Assembly: GCF_030295935.1 (NCBI RefSeq)
Contig: NZ_AP027362.1
Location: 2,914,001-2,978,000, forward strand
Length of the DNA: 64,000 nt
Direction: 5' to 3'
Source of the DNA: Thalassotalea piscium
Lineage (GTDB): Bacteria > Pseudomonadota > Gammaproteobacteria > Enterobacterales > Alteromonadaceae
How positions within the stretch are numbered: the stretch's first letter is position 1; each line of letters begins with the position of its first letter. Made by a program: the position numbers and the translations under genes. The notes beneath the pieces were generated by a model that was not told where the DNA came from, searched no databases, and was given only the letters and a program-made list of their open reading frames with translations. Shown piece by piece: positions 36,335 to 45,941 of the stretch.

Positions 36335-37105
36335 TTAAATTTTATGCATACGGCGCATTGAACGCTGCATGCGACTTTGCTCTTGCGTTATATTCAGCAA
36401 GACTTCTTCAATAAATGCGAGATGACGATGACTTGCACCCCACGCTTTTTGCGGTTGACCACTCAAAATAGCAGTCATTAATCTGGTACGGTAATCAGCT
36501 ATTTTTGCGAATATATCGGGTCGCTGCGCTAAAATGGTTAAGTTTTGTTCAATATTATCAATTAATAATGCCGCCATACTGCGCGCTAAATGCAAAATAA
36601 CGCCGTTGTGAGAAGCTGCACATATCGCTAAATAAAATTCAAAAACGGCTACCGCTTCTTCTTTGTAGTCATTATCTAACTGGGCGTTACCAATCGCCTC
36701 ATGCCTTAGTTGTATTTCGTCAAAATCTTCTTGTGTACCGCGCATAGCAGCATAATATGCAGACATACCTTCAATACCATGACGAAATTCAAGGAGATCA
36801 AATTGAGATTCATAATTTTGCGACATCAAATTGAAAAGAGGATCGGCAAAGCCAGCTAAAATATTGTCGCAAACAAAAGTGCCACCACCTTGGCGACGGT
36901 TAACCAAACCTTTTGCTTCAAGTTTTTGAATGGCTTCACGCAAAGAAGGGCGAGACACATTAAACTGAACAGCCAGCTCTCGTTCCGGTGGTAGCTTTTG
37001 ACCTGCCACTAAACCACCGTCCAAAATCATCTCTTCAAGCTGCGATAAAATCACATCAGAAAGCTTGGCTTGTTTCAAAGGCTGTTTAATATTTTTTAAT
37101 GTCAT
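36335..37105 (-). CDS. pdhR: Pyruvate-responsive transcriptional repressor PdhR
   Basis: A 256-residue GntR/FadR-family regulator that represses pdhR-aceEF-lpd until pyruvate binds. The winged helix-turn-helix (about 10-78) includes LPPERELAVQFNVSRPSLREAIQKLEAKGL; the C-terminal all-helical FCD effector domain follows, with conserved Asp/His positions (FRHGIEGMSAYYAA, ICAASHN). It is first in the operon. A perfect ATTGGT-N3-ACCAAT operator lies 58 bp upstream of its start, consistent with autoregulation. Confidence 0.95.
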   Translation of the reverse strand: MTLKNIKQPLKQAKLSDVILSQLEEMILDGGLVAGQKLPPERELAVQFNVSRPSLREAIQKLEAKGLVNRRQGGGTFVCDNILAGFADPLFNLMSQNYESQFDLLEFRHGIEGMSAYYAAMRGTQEDFDEIQLRHEAIGNAQLDNDYKEEAVAVFEFYLAICAASHNGVILHLARSMAALLIDNIEQNLTILAQRPDIFAKIADYRTRLMTAILSGQPQKAWGASHRHLAFIEEVLLNITQEQSRMQRSMRRMHKI

Positions 37106-37162
37106 AAGTACTTATAATTACAGAACACAAAATGGCTAACACAAACAACAAAGCAAAGGTAA

Positions 37163-37177
37163 ATTGGTATTACCAAT
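37163..37177 (-). promoter_or_regulatory. PdhR operator upstream of pdhR
   Basis: The sequence ATTGGTATTACCAAT is an exact match to the known PdhR box ATTGGT-N3-ACCAAT. It lies 58 bp before the pdhR start codon, in position to control the whole pdhR-aceE-aceF-lpdA operon. Confidence 0.85.
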
Positions 37178-37290
37178 GGTAAATTTGATGTAAAAAATAA
37201 CAAATTTATATCGTATTGTAAATACAACATAGTTCAAATGGTGGAATTTTCAACAGAAACATTGTGATATATCAACAAAAAGAGAGGTAT

Positions 37291-38017
37291 TGTAGGTCGG
37301 CATTTACATAAATGTAGGTCGGCGTTTACGCCGTCAAAAACGCCAATACTATCAATACACTTATCGGTAACTGCTCTTACATCATCCGACTAAACCTATT
37401 ACTACCGCTATCCTTAGCGATAAAGCCCCTCGACCATAAACAGTTCAGCTAAATAAATGTAGGTCGGCGTTTACGCCGTCAAAAACATCAATATTATCAA
37501 TGCATTTATCGGTAATTGCTCTTACATCATCCGACTAAACCTACTACTACCGCTATCCTTAGCGGTAAAGCCCCTCGACCATAAACAGTTCAGCTAAATA
37601 AATGTAGGTCGGCGTTTACGCCGTCAAAAACGTCAATACTATTAATACACTTATCGGTAATTGCTCTTACATCATCCGACCAAACCTACTACTACCGCTA
37701 TCCTTAGCGGTAAAGCCCCCCGACCATAAACAGTTCAGCTAAATAAATGTAGGTCGGCGTTTACGCCGTCAAAAACGTAAATATTATCAATGCACTTATC
37801 GGTAATTGCTCTTACATCATCCGACCAAACCTACTACTAGCACTGCCCTTAGCGGCAAAGCCGCCCGACCATAAACAGTTCAGCTAAATAAATGTAGGTC
37901 GGCGTTTACGCCGTCAAAAACGTCAATACTATTAATGCACTTATCGGCAATTGCTCTTACATCATCCGACCAAACCTACTACTACCGCTACCCTTAGCTG
38001 TAAAACCCAATCTACAA
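37291..38017. repeat. Tandem array of 145 bp palindromic GTAG repeat units (five copies)
   Basis: TGTAGGTCGGCGTTTACGCC recurs at 37313, 37458, 37603, 37748 and 37893, exactly 145 bp apart, with a partial copy at 37291. Each unit begins with a GTAG-headed hairpin (GTCGGCGTTTACGCCG), has a central GGTAATTGCTC segment and an ACCGCTATCCTTAGCGGT hairpin, and ends with a constant spacer ending in CAGTTCAGCTAAATAAA. The last unit decays next to ampE. The array fills the 918 bp between pdhR and ampE. It is non-coding and resembles REP/BIME clusters, not CRISPR. Confidence 0.9.
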
Positions 38018-38023
38018 AACAAA

Positions 38024-38968
38024 TTAACTCAATACACCTGTCAATATTAGCAGTGCAATAACAGCTAAGCATAATAACAAGGTTCGTTTAGCTAAACGCA
38101 CTAATAAACAAGGTTCTGCAGTACAATCTCCTTGCTCAATCATAAAGTCTTCTGATGCTTCAGCCACATCGACTAAAAGCACATGAGGTAATTTTTCTAT
38201 ATTAAAAACATCATCTAACCAAACTGGCATAGCTTTAGAAAAATGTCCTACTAGCATATAACAAAAAGCAACAGCTCTTACGGGTAACCAGTCAAGCCAA
38301 AAGAGTATTTTTTGACTAAATACACTGATCGCTTGATTATGCGCATGCGGTAATTCAGAGCGCTGAATATCAGCCGCTACATCTTTATTAAGGTCTGAGC
38401 CAATATCATCACTTTCAACTGCTGTATTGTTTTGTTCAGTAATTTTAGTCAATAATCGATAAGCTAACGCTCCTGGGGCGCCAAATAAAACAAAAAAGAT
38501 CATAATCGCAATAAAGTATCGGTAATTTAACCACACTAAACTTTGCCCAAAACCCATATCCATTAAGTTTTTATCTTGTAGCAACTGTAAATGATGAAGC
38601 TCACAAGTGGTTGGTTCACCTCTAAATGCAGCTAATAAATATTGTTTGTAACAGTTACGTGTTTGAATACATCCAAAACAAACAATTAAGACTAAGGTAG
38701 AAACGATCAAATAGAGCAAGCTATTATCAAGGGCCTCTATAATCAAATAACAAGCAACCACAGGTATAGCGATAAACAACGTATTAGCAATAACTGAGCT
38801 TGTTGCTGTTTCACCATCATTATCGCTTGCGCTGCTCTTGCTTGAATTAATCCATGAGATGCGATTAAACAACCTTAGATAATGCTGATAATAAAAATTA
38901 AACTGCCATATAGGTGAAGACAAATGACGCTCTGCGCCTAGTGCAATCAATAAGCTGATTAAACTCAT
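38024..38968 (-). CDS. ampE: AmpE-like inner-membrane protein
   Basis: A 314-residue membrane protein with about four hydrophobic segments (near 68-85, 89-106, 150-172 and 292-312) and soluble loops. The N-terminus MSLISLLIALGAERHLSSP, the tail layout and the position right after ampD match AmpE, which is linked to AmpD and beta-lactamase regulation; its biochemical role is not settled. The gap to ampD is 25 bp, so the pair is an operon. The sequence is diverged, so identification leans on gene order. Confidence 0.8.
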   Translation of the reverse strand: MSLISLLIALGAERHLSSPIWQFNFYYQHYLRLFNRISWINSSKSSASDNDGETATSSVIANTLFIAIPVVACYLIIEALDNSLLYLIVSTLVLIVCFGCIQTRNCYKQYLLAAFRGEPTTCELHHLQLLQDKNLMDMGFGQSLVWLNYRYFIAIMIFFVLFGAPGALAYRLLTKITEQNNTAVESDDIGSDLNKDVAADIQRSELPHAHNQAISVFSQKILFWLDWLPVRAVAFCYMLVGHFSKAMPVWLDDVFNIEKLPHVLLVDVAEASEDFMIEQGDCTAEPCLLVRLAKRTLLLCLAVIALLILTGVLS

Positions 38969-38993
38969 AACATTCCCTTAAAAGATATATCAA

Positions 38994-39590
38994 TTAACCT
39001 AATTGGTTCAGTAATGACCGGAAGTAACGCCAATCAAAAATATCACCCGGATCAGTTTTTCGCCCTGGTGCAATATCACAATGCCCAACAATATTCTCAC
39101 AAATATCAGGATAAGTATTCGTTATTACCTTTGTTAATTTACTAAGCTGCTGATACTGTGCATCAGTATAAGGAATTGCATCAGTACCTTCTAGCTCAAT
39201 GCCAATAGAAAAATCATTGCATTTTTCTCTGTCTTTAAATTGAGAAACACCAGCATGCCACGCGCGATCATTAAACGATACATACTGAATAATTGCCCCG
39301 TCACGCTGTATTAAACAATGTGCTGAAACCTTCAGTGTATATATAGAAGAAAAATAAGGGTGCGCACTGCCATCAAGTCGACCTAAGAATAAATCAGTAA
39401 TATAGCTGCCACCAAACTCGCCTGGGGGCAATGATATATTATGCACCACTAACAACGAGACCTTCTCCTGCTCAGGTCTTGCATCACAATAAGGCGATGC
39501 TATTTTTTTAGCTTCACTCAACCAACCATTAACTATGTTAAAACTAGCCGCTAAATTGTTGTGTGTAGACGTGTTTATAGTATTAATCAA
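38994..39590 (-). CDS. ampD: 1,6-anhydro-N-acetylmuramyl-L-alanine amidase AmpD
   Basis: A 198-residue zinc amidase of the amidase_2 family that cleaves the stem peptide from anhydromuropeptides in cytosolic wall recycling and so limits ampC induction. Conserved features include LLVVHNISLPPGEFGG (zinc His), SAHCLIQRDGAIIQYV, AWHAGVSQF, SIGIELEGTD and GHCDIAPGRKTDPG with the other zinc ligands. A 10-20 residue N-terminal extension compared with E. coli leaves the exact start unsure. It is divergent from the retropepsin-like gene and upstream of ampE. Confidence 0.95.
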   Translation of the reverse strand: MINTINTSTHNNLAASFNIVNGWLSEAKKIASPYCDARPEQEKVSLLVVHNISLPPGEFGGSYITDLFLGRLDGSAHPYFSSIYTLKVSAHCLIQRDGAIIQYVSFNDRAWHAGVSQFKDREKCNDFSIGIELEGTDAIPYTDAQYQQLSKLTKVITNTYPDICENIVGHCDIAPGRKTDPGDIFDWRYFRSLLNQLG

Positions 39591-39832
39591 AACAATAATT
39601 CATTATTTCATCTGATTTATCAGTAAAATCATAATACAATAGACCCAGAACGATAAGCTAGGATCTGTTAATTTTTTATTTTAGTCACTGCTATAAACTG
39701 AAATAGCAACATCCTTACTATATAACTATTACTGTTTTTAGCTAAGCACCCTACTTTATCTGTAGTTTTTCAGTGGTTAAAATGTAGCGGTAATCCGTTA
39801 ACTAAAAAGAGTAATCAACAAATAAGAGAATC

Positions 39833-40354
39833 ATGAGCAATAGTGACCCTACCGCAAAACTTGGTAAATATTTTATCTGGCTCGCATGGATAGTTGTGCT
39901 TGCTCTACTCGTTTTTTTCTTTCAGTCGGCACTAGAGCAACAAATAAACCCAAATAGTCGCCCACAATACTCATTGAATGCACAAGGCAATGCTGAAGTA
40001 ATATTGCAGCAAAATCGCCAAGGTCACTATGTGTCATCTGGCACTATTCACGAAGTTCCTGTTACCTTTTTACTTGATACCGGCGCTACACAAGTGTCTA
40101 TTCCTGCACATATCGCCGACCAGCTGCACTTAACAACTTCAGGTCAAGGTATTGCAAATACCGCTAACGGCCAAGTACGAATTTACCACACCCGCATAGA
40201 TCAGCTTAGCATTGGTAATATTTACCTTTATAATGTCGACGCGCATATTAACCCTGGAATGAAGTCTGATGAAATTCTACTGGGTATGAGCGCATTAAAA
40301 AGAGTAGAATTTAGCCAAACGGGTAAACAACTAATATTAAGAGAACGTAATTAA
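39833..40354 (+). CDS. Membrane-anchored retropepsin-like aspartic protease (TIGR02281-type)
   Basis: A 173-residue protein with one N-terminal membrane helix (about 14-33, WLAWIVVLALLVFFF) and a periplasmic single-domain aspartic protease. It contains the catalytic FLLDTGATQVSIP motif (about residues 81-93) and the later EILLGMSALKRVEF strand, which close a retropepsin-like half-barrel that must dimerise. This family commonly sits beside nadC, as here, with the stop directly abutting the nadC start. Physiological substrates are unknown. Catalytic residues look intact. Confidence 0.85.
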   Translation: MSNSDPTAKLGKYFIWLAWIVVLALLVFFFQSALEQQINPNSRPQYSLNAQGNAEVILQQNRQGHYVSSGTIHEVPVTFLLDTGATQVSIPAHIADQLHLTTSGQGIANTANGQVRIYHTRIDQLSIGNIYLYNVDAHINPGMKSDEILLGMSALKRVEFSQTGKQLILRERN

Positions 40355-41260
40355 ATGTTAACGCCATCACATACAACATCTTTTATCAAAGACATCGAAC
40401 AATCAGTGAATATCGCCTTGTGTGAAGACTTAGGTATATCGTCAATTGGGCAGCTCAATAGCCAACTTGATATAACAGCCGAGTTAATTCCAGAAAACAG
40501 TATGGCTGTAGCTACCATTATTACGCGTGAAAACTGCGTAGTGTGTGGCGTTGAATGGGTAAACCAAGTATTTAAAGTGCTAGATAACGCATACCAACAA
40601 ACTAAACCAACAACTATTACATGGTTTGTTGAAGACGGCGACACCGTAAAAGCGAACACGCCACTTTTTGAAATATCAGGTAATTCACGCATATTACTCA
40701 CAGGCGAGCGCAGTGCATTAAACTTTTTACAGCTACTTTCAGGTACAGCAACCACCACACAGCATTATGTAGCCTGTTTAGCAAATACAAAAACAAAGTT
40801 ACTTGATACCCGAAAAACAATACCAGGGCTGCGCAGCGCACAAAAATATGCAGTAAAATGCGGCGGCGGCGTAAATCATAGAATTGGCTTATTCGACGCT
40901 TTTTTAATTAAAGAAAACCATATCGCAGCGTGTGGTTCAATAGAGCAAGCAATAACAACGGCTAGAAGTAATCACAGCAATAAAACAGTTGAAGTAGAAG
41001 TAGAGTCTATTAACGAGTTAACTCAAGCACTAAATGCCAAGGCCGATATTATAATGCTCGACAATTTTAGCCCAGAGATGATCGAGCAAGCCGTTGAGCT
41101 GCGTGAAAAAATTACCCAAGGGCAAGCTAAACTAGAAGCCTCAGGCAATATGACCTTAGCCACTTTAACGCAATATGCTAAAGCAGGTGTCGACTTTATT
41201 TCAGTAGGGGCATTAACCAAACACGTTAATGCAATAGACCTTTCAATGCGATTAAAATAA
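40355..41260 (+). CDS. nadC: Nicotinate-nucleotide pyrophosphorylase (quinolinate phosphoribosyltransferase)
   Basis: A 301-residue enzyme converting quinolinate and PRPP to nicotinate mononucleotide, CO2 and PPi in NAD synthesis. Typical segments are ALCEDLG, ITRENCVVCG, GERSALNFLQLLSGTAT, LLDTRKTIPGLRSAQKYAVKCGGG with NHRIGL, KENHI and EVEVES. Length is normal. It starts immediately after the stop of the aspartic protease gene, so both are probably co-transcribed. About 280 bp of AT-rich DNA separates it from pilA. Confidence 0.98.
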   Translation: MLTPSHTTSFIKDIEQSVNIALCEDLGISSIGQLNSQLDITAELIPENSMAVATIITRENCVVCGVEWVNQVFKVLDNAYQQTKPTTITWFVEDGDTVKANTPLFEISGNSRILLTGERSALNFLQLLSGTATTTQHYVACLANTKTKLLDTRKTIPGLRSAQKYAVKCGGGVNHRIGLFDAFLIKENHIAACGSIEQAITTARSNHSNKTVEVEVESINELTQALNAKADIIMLDNFSPEMIEQAVELREKITQGQAKLEASGNMTLATLTQYAKAGVDFISVGALTKHVNAIDLSMRLK

Positions 41261-41555
41261 AGCAGTACAATATAAAAATTAAAACAAAAGCAATCTAAGA
41301 CTTTGTTATCTCAATACAAAGCTCTAGAACTAAGAACCTTTGTTTTTTATTGGATTTTTTAGTAAATGCCGTTATAGTTTATAAGTAACAGGTTAACGAA
41401 TATGTTATTTTTTAACCAATTACAAAAAAATAAGTGCTTAAATATTAGTGACTTGTAAAATAATTAAAAAAAAAGCGAAACAATATTTTACATTTTAAAC
41501 GTTTTAGCGCAGTATCTATTTAGCCCCCGTAATTAATAGTATGGATGTACTGATT

Positions 41556-41993
41556 ATGAAAAAAACTTTACAAAACTTAGCAACAGCAAAAACTGGCCAA
41601 AAAGGCTTTACACTAATTGAATTGATGATCGTTGTAGCGATTATCGGTATTTTGGCAGCGGTTGCGTTGCCGGCTTATCAAACATATACGAAAAAGGCAA
41701 CTTTTACAGAAGTTGTTTTAGCTACATCCGCCTATAAGTCTGCAATTGAAGTATGTTTTCAAACTAAATCTGCAGGTTGTGCTACCTTAGGTACTGACGG
41801 AATACCACTAGCTGCATCAGCTACAGCTGCTCCGGCAGTATCAGCTTTAACTTGGGATGGTAGTGATTTGGTTGTAACTGCTGCTGCATATGGCGGCTTA
41901 GCTGGTACAGAAACATACACCTTAAGTACAGCACAAGCACCTGGTACGGCTCCCGTTTGGACAACAGCTTGTAACCCTACTGACCTTTGTTAA
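41556..41993 (+). CDS. pilA: Type IV pilin, major subunit (PilA)
   Basis: A 145-residue prepilin from the ATG at 41556; a GGAT lies nine bases upstream of it, while an in-frame ATG at 41541 would add five residues. The leader [17 protein letters not shown] ends at Gly17 and mature pilin starts [16 protein letters not shown] with Glu5, the class used by PilD. The head domain is short and Ala/Thr-rich, with two Cys in [11 protein letters not shown] and a C-terminal disulfide loop CNPTDLC. It is first in pilA-pilB-pilC-pilD, but a strong terminator at 42057-42079 separates it from pilB, giving much higher pilA expression in related systems. Confidence 0.93.
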   Translation: MKKTLQNLATAKTGQKGFTLIELMIVVAIIGILAAVALPAYQTYTKKATFTEVVLATSAYKSAIEVCFQTKSAGCATLGTDGIPLAASATAAPAVSALTWDGSDLVVTAAAYGGLAGTETYTLSTAQAPGTAPVWTTACNPTDLC

Positions 41994-42056
41994 GGAAACC
42001 CAAGGGATAAGTGTAAGTTGATTTGCTATACATTAATCCCTTTTCTTACTTAATAG

Positions 42057-42079
42057 AAAGCTCCTTTAGGGGCTTTTTT
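42057..42079 (+). terminator. Rho-independent terminator after pilA
   Basis: AAAGCTCC pairs with GGGGCTTT around TTTA and is followed by TTT. An AAGGGAT/ATCCCTT pair at about 42002-42042 could form a second stem just before it. It lies about 65 bp after the pilA stop. Confidence 0.9.
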
Positions 42080-42252
42080 ATTGCCTGAAAATAATCAAAG
42101 TTGGCTCAAGGAGTCAGAGAAAATCAAAGGCGATCAATAGGGATTAGACTCTTACCCATTGTTTTTTTTATTCATTAAAACAGAAACTTTGCCATTTTAT
42201 TCAATCTTAGGTTACACTAGTTTTATAGAGAACTTAGTTTATTCAAGGCGTT

Positions 42253-43962
42253 ATGAAAGGTCTTCACCAACAATCCAGTTTGCTATCAGCACTGTCAAAG
42301 CATAATTTAATTCCTACTGAAATGGTAGACCAGATCAGTGCAGACTTTATTCAGCAAAAAAAACCTTTTGTCCGCTTTTTAGTTGAAGATAAAAACTATA
42401 ATGCCAATGCCATCGCCACTATATTATCTCAAAGTTTTGGCTACCCGGTAATCGACTTAACTGAATTTGACACCACGTTAGTGCCCGAGGGTGTTCGTAA
42501 TGAGAAATTGGTGCGTAAACACGGCGCGCTGCCGCTATTTTTACGCGGTAAAGTACTCTTTGTTGCCATGTCAGACCCCACTAATTTAGACGCCTTAGAA
42601 GAGATACAATTTAATACTGGCTATACCACAGAACTTATTCTTGCCAGTGAACAAGAATTACATAAGTGCATTGATAAGGTATTAGAAGACGAAAGCAGTG
42701 CCCTTGATATTAGTGAGATGGACGCCGATGAACTAGCAGACATTGATGTTCATGAAGATAAAAATGATGATGACTCTACAAGTGCTACGGGTGATAAAGA
42801 CGATGCCCCGATTGTTGTTTATATTAATAAAATTTTACTTGATGCTATTAAAAAAGGCGCCTCTGATTTACATTTTGAACCCTATGAAAAAAGTTACCGT
42901 ATTCGCTTTCGCGTTGATGGTATATTAACCGAAGTGGCAAAACCCCCTATTGCTTTAGCCTCTAGAATGGCAGCGCGACTAAAAGTAATGTCTAAACTCG
43001 ATATTGCCGAGCGACGAGTACCACAAGATGGGCGTATAAAACTGGCGTTATCGCGCAAAAAATCTATCGACTTTCGTGTGAGTACCCTGCCCACTATGTG
43101 GGGTGAAAAAATAGTAATGCGTATTCTCGACTCGTCAAGCGCAATGCTTGGTATCGACATGTTAGGTTACGACCCTGAGCAAAAGAAAATATACATGGAC
43201 GCATTAGCTCAGCCACAAGGAATGATATTAGTGACTGGCCCTACAGGCTCTGGTAAAACGGTATCGCTTTATACTGGCTTAAATATTTTAAACACCCAAG
43301 AGCGAAATATATCAACGGCTGAAGATCCAGTAGAAATTAACTTAGAAGGTATTAACCAAGTTCAAATTAATGTAAGAGCAGGTTTAACTTTTCCAAGCGC
43401 ACTAAGATCTTTTTTACGACAAGATCCCGACATTGTAATGGTAGGTGAAATTCGAGACTTAGAAACGGCCGAAATCGCAATAAAAGCAGCACAAACAGGG
43501 CATTTAGTTTTATCAACCTTACATACAAACTCAGCAGCTGAAACCCTAACACGCCTATTAAATATGGGCGTGCCTTCATACAACGTAGCAAGCTCTGTGA
43601 GTATTATTATTGCCCAACGCCTTGCTCGTCGCCTTTGTACACAATGTAAAATAGAAGAAAAAATTCCCGCGCAAGAATTAATTAATCAGGGGTTTCCTAA
43701 AGACAAGGTCGATGAAGTAAAACTATTTAAAGCGGTAGGCTGTGAACATTGTACTGGAGGCTATAAAGGCCGCGTAGGTATTTATGAAGTAATAAAAATA
43801 AGTGGAGAAGTCGCCAGTATTATTATGGAAGGTGGAAACTCACTAGATATTGCTGCACAGTGCCAAAAAGAAGGTTTTAACAATCTGCGTCAATCAGGCA
43901 TAATCAAAGCTATGCAAGGCATGACAAGTTTAGAAGAAATTAACCGTGTAACGAGTGCGTAA
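42253..43962 (+). CDS. pilB: Type IV pilus assembly ATPase PilB
   Basis: A 569-residue hexameric ATPase that powers pilus extension. The N-terminal MshEN/GspE-like domain (about 15-150) precedes an acidic linker, then the ATPase core (about 185-565) with Walker A GPTGSGKT, an Asp box region ([18 protein letters not shown]), Walker [14 protein letters not shown] and His box [13 protein letters not shown] zinc tetracysteine motif is seen as CTQC and CEHC near residues 463 and 498. Length is typical. A GTAG-repeat cluster separates it from pilC. Confidence 0.97.
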   Translation: MKGLHQQSSLLSALSKHNLIPTEMVDQISADFIQQKKPFVRFLVEDKNYNANAIATILSQSFGYPVIDLTEFDTTLVPEGVRNEKLVRKHGALPLFLRGKVLFVAMSDPTNLDALEEIQFNTGYTTELILASEQELHKCIDKVLEDESSALDISEMDADELADIDVHEDKNDDDSTSATGDKDDAPIVVYINKILLDAIKKGASDLHFEPYEKSYRIRFRVDGILTEVAKPPIALASRMAARLKVMSKLDIAERRVPQDGRIKLALSRKKSIDFRVSTLPTMWGEKIVMRILDSSSAMLGIDMLGYDPEQKKIYMDALAQPQGMILVTGPTGSGKTVSLYTGLNILNTQERNISTAEDPVEINLEGINQVQINVRAGLTFPSALRSFLRQDPDIVMVGEIRDLETAEIAIKAAQTGHLVLSTLHTNSAAETLTRLLNMGVPSYNVASSVSIIIAQRLARRLCTQCKIEEKIPAQELINQGFPKDKVDEVKLFKAVGCEHCTGGYKGRVGIYEVIKISGEVASIIMEGGNSLDIAAQCQKEGFNNLRQSGIIKAMQGMTSLEEINRVTSA

Positions 43963-43986
43963 GGGTTAAAAACGTAATAAATATAG

Positions 43987-44177
43987 TGTAGGTCGTCAAA
44001 ATAGTAGGTTTAATAATTATCGATGGGCTTATCGGTAATTGCTCCTGCATTACCCTACTACCGCCATCCGTGGCGGCAAAGCCCAACCTACAAAATGGTA
44101 GGTGAAAAATAGATAATGTAGGTCGGCATTTATGCCGTCAAAAAAGTAAGCTTAATAATTACCAAAAGGCTAAACCT
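43987..44177. repeat. GTAG palindromic repeat cluster between pilB and pilC
   Basis: One truncated and one intact GTAG repeat element, in opposite orientations. It includes TGTAGGTCGGCATTTATGCC at about 44118 and the long-form segment with ACCGCCATCCGTGGCGG near 44060, ending in GCCCAACCTAC. Same family as the arrays at 45485, 48575, 49117 and 54289. It lies inside the pil gene series and is non-coding. Confidence 0.85.
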
Positions 44178-44231
44178 ACGGATACCAGTTTGATACTATA
44201 AATGTAGAATAATAACTAACTAGGAAGTGTT

Positions 44232-45476
44232 ATGGCAGTTTCCAAAGCAATGAAAACACCGGCAGTAAAAGCGCTTGACGTTTTTATTTGGCAAGGAGTT
44301 AACCGTAAAGGTAAAAAAGTAGGCGGTGAACTTTCTGCTAAAAGTTTGCAGGAGCTTAAAGCCCAGTTAAGAAAACAAGGCGTTACACCGGGTAAAGTTA
44401 AAAAGAAAGGAAAACCACTATTTGGCATGGGTGGCGATAAAGCAATTACCCCAATGGATATTGCTTTAATAACACGTCAAATATCAACCATGCTTTCAGC
44501 CGGTGTACCTTTAGTACAAACCATTGAAATGATTGGTTCTGGCCATAACAATGGCAATGTACAAAAATTAATGGCCGATATAGGTAATAAACTCTCTTCG
44601 GGTATTCCATTATCTGATTGTTTGCGCGAACACCCACGCTATTTTGATGATTTATACTGCGATTTAGTTAGCTCGGGCGAGCAATCAGGCTCGCTTGAAA
44701 CTATTTACGATCGAATAGCGACTTATAAAGAAAAAGCTGAAATTTTAAAAGCAAAAATTAAAAAGGCGATGACCTATCCTATTGCTGTTCTAGTGGTTGC
44801 AGCAATTGTTACCTCGGTCTTACTTATTTTTGTGGTGCCAGTATTTAAAGAAATTTTTGATAGTTTCGGTGCAGAATTACCAGCTTTTACGTTATTAGTA
44901 CTTGCGATATCAGAGTTTATGCAAGCTTATTGGTATATCGGCTTAGGTGCAATTTTTGCATCTTTCTGGTTATTTAAACGTGCTCATCGTAATAGCCAAA
45001 GTTTAAGAGACAGTGTTGACAAACAAATACTAAAGCTCCCTGTAGTTGGAGATTTATTAGAAAAAGCAGCCGTTGCTCGTTACGCCCGTACCTTATCAAC
45101 TACATTTGCTGCTGGTGTTCCGTTACCCGACGCATTAGAGTCTGCCGCTGGAGCTTCAGGTAATGCAGTGTTTAGAGATGCTATTTTAGAAATACGCGCA
45201 GAAGTTACCTCTGGTATGCAAATGAATTTAGCCATGCGTAACTGTGCAATTTTCCCTGATATGGTAATTCAAATGGTTGCTATTGGTGAAGAGTCTGGCT
45301 CTGTCGACGATATGCTCTCTAAAGTTGCTACCGTGTATGAGCAACAAGTTGACGATGCAGTAGACTCGTTAACTAGTTTACTCGAGCCCTTAATAATGGC
45401 CGTTCTTGGTGTAGTTATTGGCGGATTAATTATAGCGATGTACTTACCCATATTCCAAATTGGTATGGTGGTTTAA
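44232..45476 (+). CDS. pilC: Type IV pilus inner-membrane platform protein PilC
   Basis: A 414-residue GspF-family protein with two related halves. Three membrane helices lie at about 178-203, 228-248 and 385-408. Family signatures include LITRQISTMLSAGVPLVQTIEMIG and DLVSSGEQSGSLETIYDR in the first half, repeated as RYARTLSTTFAAGVPLPDALE and AIGEESGSVDDMLSKVA in the second. It connects the PilB motor to pilus assembly. Length is normal. It lies between two repeat clusters. Confidence 0.96.
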   Translation: MAVSKAMKTPAVKALDVFIWQGVNRKGKKVGGELSAKSLQELKAQLRKQGVTPGKVKKKGKPLFGMGGDKAITPMDIALITRQISTMLSAGVPLVQTIEMIGSGHNNGNVQKLMADIGNKLSSGIPLSDCLREHPRYFDDLYCDLVSSGEQSGSLETIYDRIATYKEKAEILKAKIKKAMTYPIAVLVVAAIVTSVLLIFVVPVFKEIFDSFGAELPAFTLLVLAISEFMQAYWYIGLGAIFASFWLFKRAHRNSQSLRDSVDKQILKLPVVGDLLEKAAVARYARTLSTTFAAGVPLPDALESAAGASGNAVFRDAILEIRAEVTSGMQMNLAMRNCAIFPDMVIQMVAIGEESGSVDDMLSKVATVYEQQVDDAVDSLTSLLEPLIMAVLGVVIGGLIIAMYLPIFQIGMVV

Positions 45477-45484
45477 AGTCTATT

Positions 45485-45912
45485 TACAAAACAACAGGTA
45501 AAAATAGATAATGTAGGTCGGCATTTATGCCGTCAATACCACTAAGTTTAATGATTATCGATGGGCTGAAGCCCAACCTACAAAACAACAGGTAAAAATA
45601 GATAATGTAGGTCGGCATTTATGCCGTCAATACCACTAAGTTTAATGATTATCGATGGGCTGAAGCCCAACCTACAAAACAACAGGTAAAAATAGATAAT
45701 GTAGGTCGGCATTTATGCCGTCAATACCACTAAGTTTAATGATTATCGATGGGCTGAAGCCCAACCTACAAAACAACAGGTAAAAATAGATAATGTAGGT
45801 CGGCATTTATGCCGTCAAATAAATAAAAGTTGGAAATTTTAATGAGCTTATCAATGATTGCTCCTGCATTGCACTACTACCGCTATCCTTGGTGGAAAAG
45901 TTCAACTTACAA
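45485..45912. repeat. Tandem array of 94 bp GTAG repeat units between pilC and pilD
   Basis: TGTAGGTCGGCATTTATGCC occurs at 45512, 45606, 45700 and 45794, exactly 94 bp apart. Each complete unit has a GTAG hairpin (GTCGGCATTTATGCCG), a spacer with TCAATACCACTAAGTTTAAT, a short hairpin GGGCTGAAGCCC and an inverse CCTAC, then a constant CAGGTAAAAATAGATAA spacer. The last unit runs into a degenerate long form. The near identity of units implies recent duplication. This fills the 465 bp gap in the pil gene series. Confidence 0.92.
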
Positions 45913-45941
45913 ACCAACCATTTAACATTTAAGGCATTCCT

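Noticed and set aside
41261-41555. Possible sigma-54 promoter for pilA
   Set aside because: No TGGC-N8-TTGC type -24/-12 element could be found in the 295 bp upstream; the region is just AT-rich.
42253-43962. Possibility that the ATPase is a type II secretion GspE or MSHA MshE
   Set aside because: The pilA-pilB-pilC-pilD order with a typical type IV pilin gene and PilC makes PilB the best call.
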